From Planctomicrobium sp051465645 (lineage in GTDB: Bacteria > Planctomycetota > Planctomycetia > Planctomycetales > Planctomycetaceae): a DNA stretch of 64,000 bases. Location of the stretch: positions 1,488,001 to 1,552,000 of the forward strand of contig NZ_CP195790.1 in the NCBI RefSeq assembly GCF_051465645.1. Direction: 5' to 3'. Shown here piece after piece: positions 62,107 to 64,000 of the stretch; the stretch's first letter is position 1, and every line of letters starts with the position of its first letter. A program made the translations under genes and the position numbers. The notes under the pieces are model-generated. The model searched no databases. It saw only the letters and a program-made list of their open reading frames with translations, and was not told the origin of the DNA.

Positions 62107-62642
62107 ACGGGGCTGGTCTCCCATTTTGCCGTGCAGCAGCCTTCCGGATCGGGAAGAACCGCAACTCCGCTTAACGGGAGAAAGGCGGAACCCCGCGTGC
62201 CAGCGATGCTGCATGATTCCTGGAAATGCTCCAGCGACCGCCTGAAATGTCGTTTCAGATCAATAATTGACCTGATTCGCTTTGAGCTTTACATCGACAA
62301 GTCGCTGATTCTGCCGCTGCAGAATGTAATTCGCCTCAGACGCTTCCGTTCTGACGTTCCTATCTTGCTCCTGTCAGAGGACGCTGGATAGAGTCCCGGT
62401 CCCTTCAGAAATTCATTTTCAGGATTGCGTCCATTCCATTCCGAGCAATCTCCAAGTTGCTCAGTGCGGTTCCGCCGGATTTCCGGACTCAACCTGAAAA
62501 TGCCTGACAGACATCGTTCTTTGTCCTTGATTGCCTGCGATTTTCACTCAGGGTCACCTGAATCAGAGTTCTCGCGGCGCAGCACAACGGACGAAGAAAC
62601 GTAATTGATGTGTTGGTTTCCACGACTCACGGAGTATCGACC
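62107..62642. other. intergenic region without a supported gene
   Basis: About 535 bases. A frame at 62131-62391 has no ribosome binding site and unusual composition. No hairpin or repeat of note. Confidence 0.45.
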
Positions 62643-63476
62643 GTGTCCAAGTATTTTCTGACATCCTGTGTTGTATCGTTGGCCTGCTTCGTCATTTCGA
62701 CGACGCCTGTGACCGCTCAAGATATGCGGGTCTACACCACAGTCAGTAATCAATCACGGACTGACGCTGCCTCAAAAGCCGTGTCACATAGTTTGACACT
62801 CTTCCATGCCGGTAAGGTTTATGACTACATGGAAGAAGCTGGCGAAGTCGTCATCTACGAGCCAGTACACCATCGCTTTGTGATTCTTGGCAAGAACTAC
62901 ACCGCAACCGAGGTTCCCTTCACCGAAGTGAACCACGCAATGGAATCGACAAAGACCGAAGCGCTCAAGATCATCGAGCAAATGCGTCAGAAGAGCGGCA
63001 ATCAACCAAATCAGCTCGCAGACATTGTACAGTTCCAGATCGATCCTAAATTCGAGTCGATTCTTGATCCAAACAAGAAACGCTTCGACATGAAGGCCAA
63101 CGCCCTGAGCTACTCAGTGAAGACCGCTCAGGTTGAATCGCCACAGTTCGTGCGTCTCTATCTGGACTATGCCGACTGGGCGGCTCGCCTCAACTTCATG
63201 CTCCGCCCGAATGCAACGTTTCCACAGGCTCGGCTGCAGCTGAACGAAGCTCTCCGAAAAGAAGAGTTGATGCCCACTCAGGTCGACCTGCAATTGAAGC
63301 AGGCTCAGAGTGGAGAAACGATCCGGCTGCGTGCAGAACATCAATTCAGTTGGGAATTCCAATCTGTTGATCGTCGTCATATCAGCCACTGGGAACGCCA
63401 GTTGCGATCAAACGAAATTCGCTGGGTGACATTTCAGGAATACCAGCAACAGCTCTTTGTAAGTCGCTCCAAGTAG
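62643..63476 (+). CDS. secreted hypothetical protein
   Basis: 277 residues from the GTG at 62643, chosen because GGAG lies 8 bases upstream and it gives a clean signal peptide (SKYFLTSCVVSLACFVISTT, cleavage near TAQ). The mature part has a beta-rich first half (SLTLFHAGKVYDYMEEAG, VVIYEPVHHRFVILG) and helices later. It resembles planctomycete secreted proteins of unknown function. A GTG at 62610 is an alternative start. Confidence 0.72.
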   Translation: MSKYFLTSCVVSLACFVISTTPVTAQDMRVYTTVSNQSRTDAASKAVSHSLTLFHAGKVYDYMEEAGEVVIYEPVHHRFVILGKNYTATEVPFTEVNHAMESTKTEALKIIEQMRQKSGNQPNQLADIVQFQIDPKFESILDPNKKRFDMKANALSYSVKTAQVESPQFVRLYLDYADWAARLNFMLRPNATFPQARLQLNEALRKEELMPTQVDLQLKQAQSGETIRLRAEHQFSWEFQSVDRRHISHWERQLRSNEIRWVTFQEYQQQLFVSRSK

Positions 63477-63488
63477 ACAAATTCAGAC

Positions 63489-63528
63489 CGGAGTTTCGCG
63501 TAAATTAATGCGGAGCTCCGTTTTTTTT
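63489..63528 (+). terminator. intrinsic terminator after the secreted protein gene
   Basis: CGGAG (63489-63493) can pair with CTCCG (63516-63520), directly followed by eight T. A competing short palindrome CGGAGCTCCG lies inside. Confidence 0.6.
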
Positions 63529-64000
63529 ATGCGCCGATGGGGCGATCAAACGATTTCGAAGTCTGTTCTTCAACGATCGGGTTGCTCAGGGTGCCAATCT
63601 TTTCTATTTCGATTGAGACCACCCCACCTGGCTGCAAATAAACCGGCGGCTTTCTTGCTCCCCCGACTCCATGCGGAGTTCCCGTCAGGATAACGGTGCC
63701 TGGCAACAGCTTGGTGCTCCCGCTGAGAAACTCAATCAATTCCGGCACCGAGAAAATCATGTCATTGGTGTTCCAGTCCTGCATCGTTTCCCCGTTCAGT
63801 ACGGTTTTGATCTGCAGGGAATTTGGATCAGGAATCTCATCCGGCGTGACAAGACAGGGGCCCAAAGGACAAAACGTCGCAAAGGTTTTTCCGCGACACC
63901 ACTGACTCCCGCCCCACTTGAGTTGCCAGTCTCGTGCGCTGACGTCATTGGCGCAGGTGTAGCCCAACACGTAAGACAAGGCATCCGCTTTCGAGACGTT
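63527..64000 (-). CDS. fumarylacetoacetate hydrolase family protein, 5' end outside the window
   Basis: The frame is open to the window edge and begins with VSKADALSYVLGYTCANDVS, the typical FAH-family core. KTFATFCPLGPCLVTPDEI and DMIFSVPELIEFLSGSTKL, ending in VILTGTPHGVG, are the conserved C-terminal motifs. Enzymes of the family hydrolyse or decarboxylate 2-oxo acids in aromatic or sugar-acid degradation, using Mg. The N-terminal part lies beyond 64000. Confidence 0.9.
   Translation of the reverse strand, partial: NVSKADALSYVLGYTCANDVSARDWQLKWGGSQWCRGKTFATFCPLGPCLVTPDEIPDPNSLQIKTVLNGETMQDWNTNDMIFSVPELIEFLSGSTKLLPGTVILTGTPHGVGGARKPPVYLQPGGVVSIEIEKIGTLSNPIVEEQTSKSFDRPIGA

Noticed and set aside
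62131..62391. 86-residue frame before the secreted hypothetical gene
   Set aside because: No ribosome binding site or domain; composition unlike neighbours.

Overview
The window looks like chromosome of a planctomycete. The evidence is a DUF1559 protein with a pseudopilin-like N-terminus (51855-52847), a squalene-hopene cyclase, an HTH protein carrying SDSDVKL repeats, several secreted proteins of planctomycete type, and many single genes on alternating strands. No tRNA, rRNA or CRISPR array was recognised. All functional calls rest on reading motifs by eye; no database search was run.

Layout. (1) 1-5901 is the end of a GC-rich mobile element: a VirD4/TraG-like ATPase, small membrane and zinc-ribbon proteins, an HTH protein and a large serine recombinase. 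(2) 6085-7264 is an IS630-family insertion flanked by TA. (3) 7444-26563 is a copper/silver-type metal-resistance island. It holds a P1B ATPase, an HMA chaperone, an ECF sigma factor with cysteine motifs of the CorE type, a second ECF sigma factor with its anti-sigma factor, three secreted proteins with TRASH/YHS-like CC..C domains, a tripartite RND pump whose adaptor is internally duplicated, and a SpoIIE-type phosphatase. (4) 26678-29600 is a scar region: a decayed transposase, an IS3-family element with 29-bp perfect inverted repeats, a BlaR1-like M56 gene broken by a nonsense codon and the IS, and an intact BlaI-type repressor with two dyad operators.

(5) 29865-33773 is the most interesting part, a compact GC-rich cassette on the + strand. 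It encodes a beta-grasp ubiquitin-like protein (31077), an E2-like protein fused to a 21-cysteine zinc-knuckle array (31439), a JAMM-motif deubiquitinase-like protease (32385) and a small E1-like ThiF protein (33123). Three small plasmid-type genes precede these. A stable hairpin sits in nearly every intergenic gap. Together the genes look like a complete bacterial ubiquitin-like conjugation and deconjugation system. (6) 33907-37221 holds an unknown protein, an excisionase-like HTH protein, a tyrosine recombinase and a 19-bp-stem hairpin, ending at an AAA+ ATPase gene that has lost its Walker A half. The Ubl cassette therefore probably arrived on, or sits in, an integrative element.

(7) 38516-64000 is ordinary planctomycete chromosome: the HTH/acidic-repeat membrane protein, a Met/Gln-rich lipoprotein, an SGNH plus alpha/beta-hydrolase fusion, an MFS transporter, HrpB, a cupin protein, a phosphoesterase, the DUF1559 protein, a Cys-rich secreted protein, a DUF202 protein, an RraA-like protein, squalene-hopene cyclase, a short DnaA paralogue, a PAS/GAF/receiver protein, two conserved hypothetical proteins and the 3' part of a fumarylacetoacetate hydrolase family gene. 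Intrinsic terminators separate several of these units.
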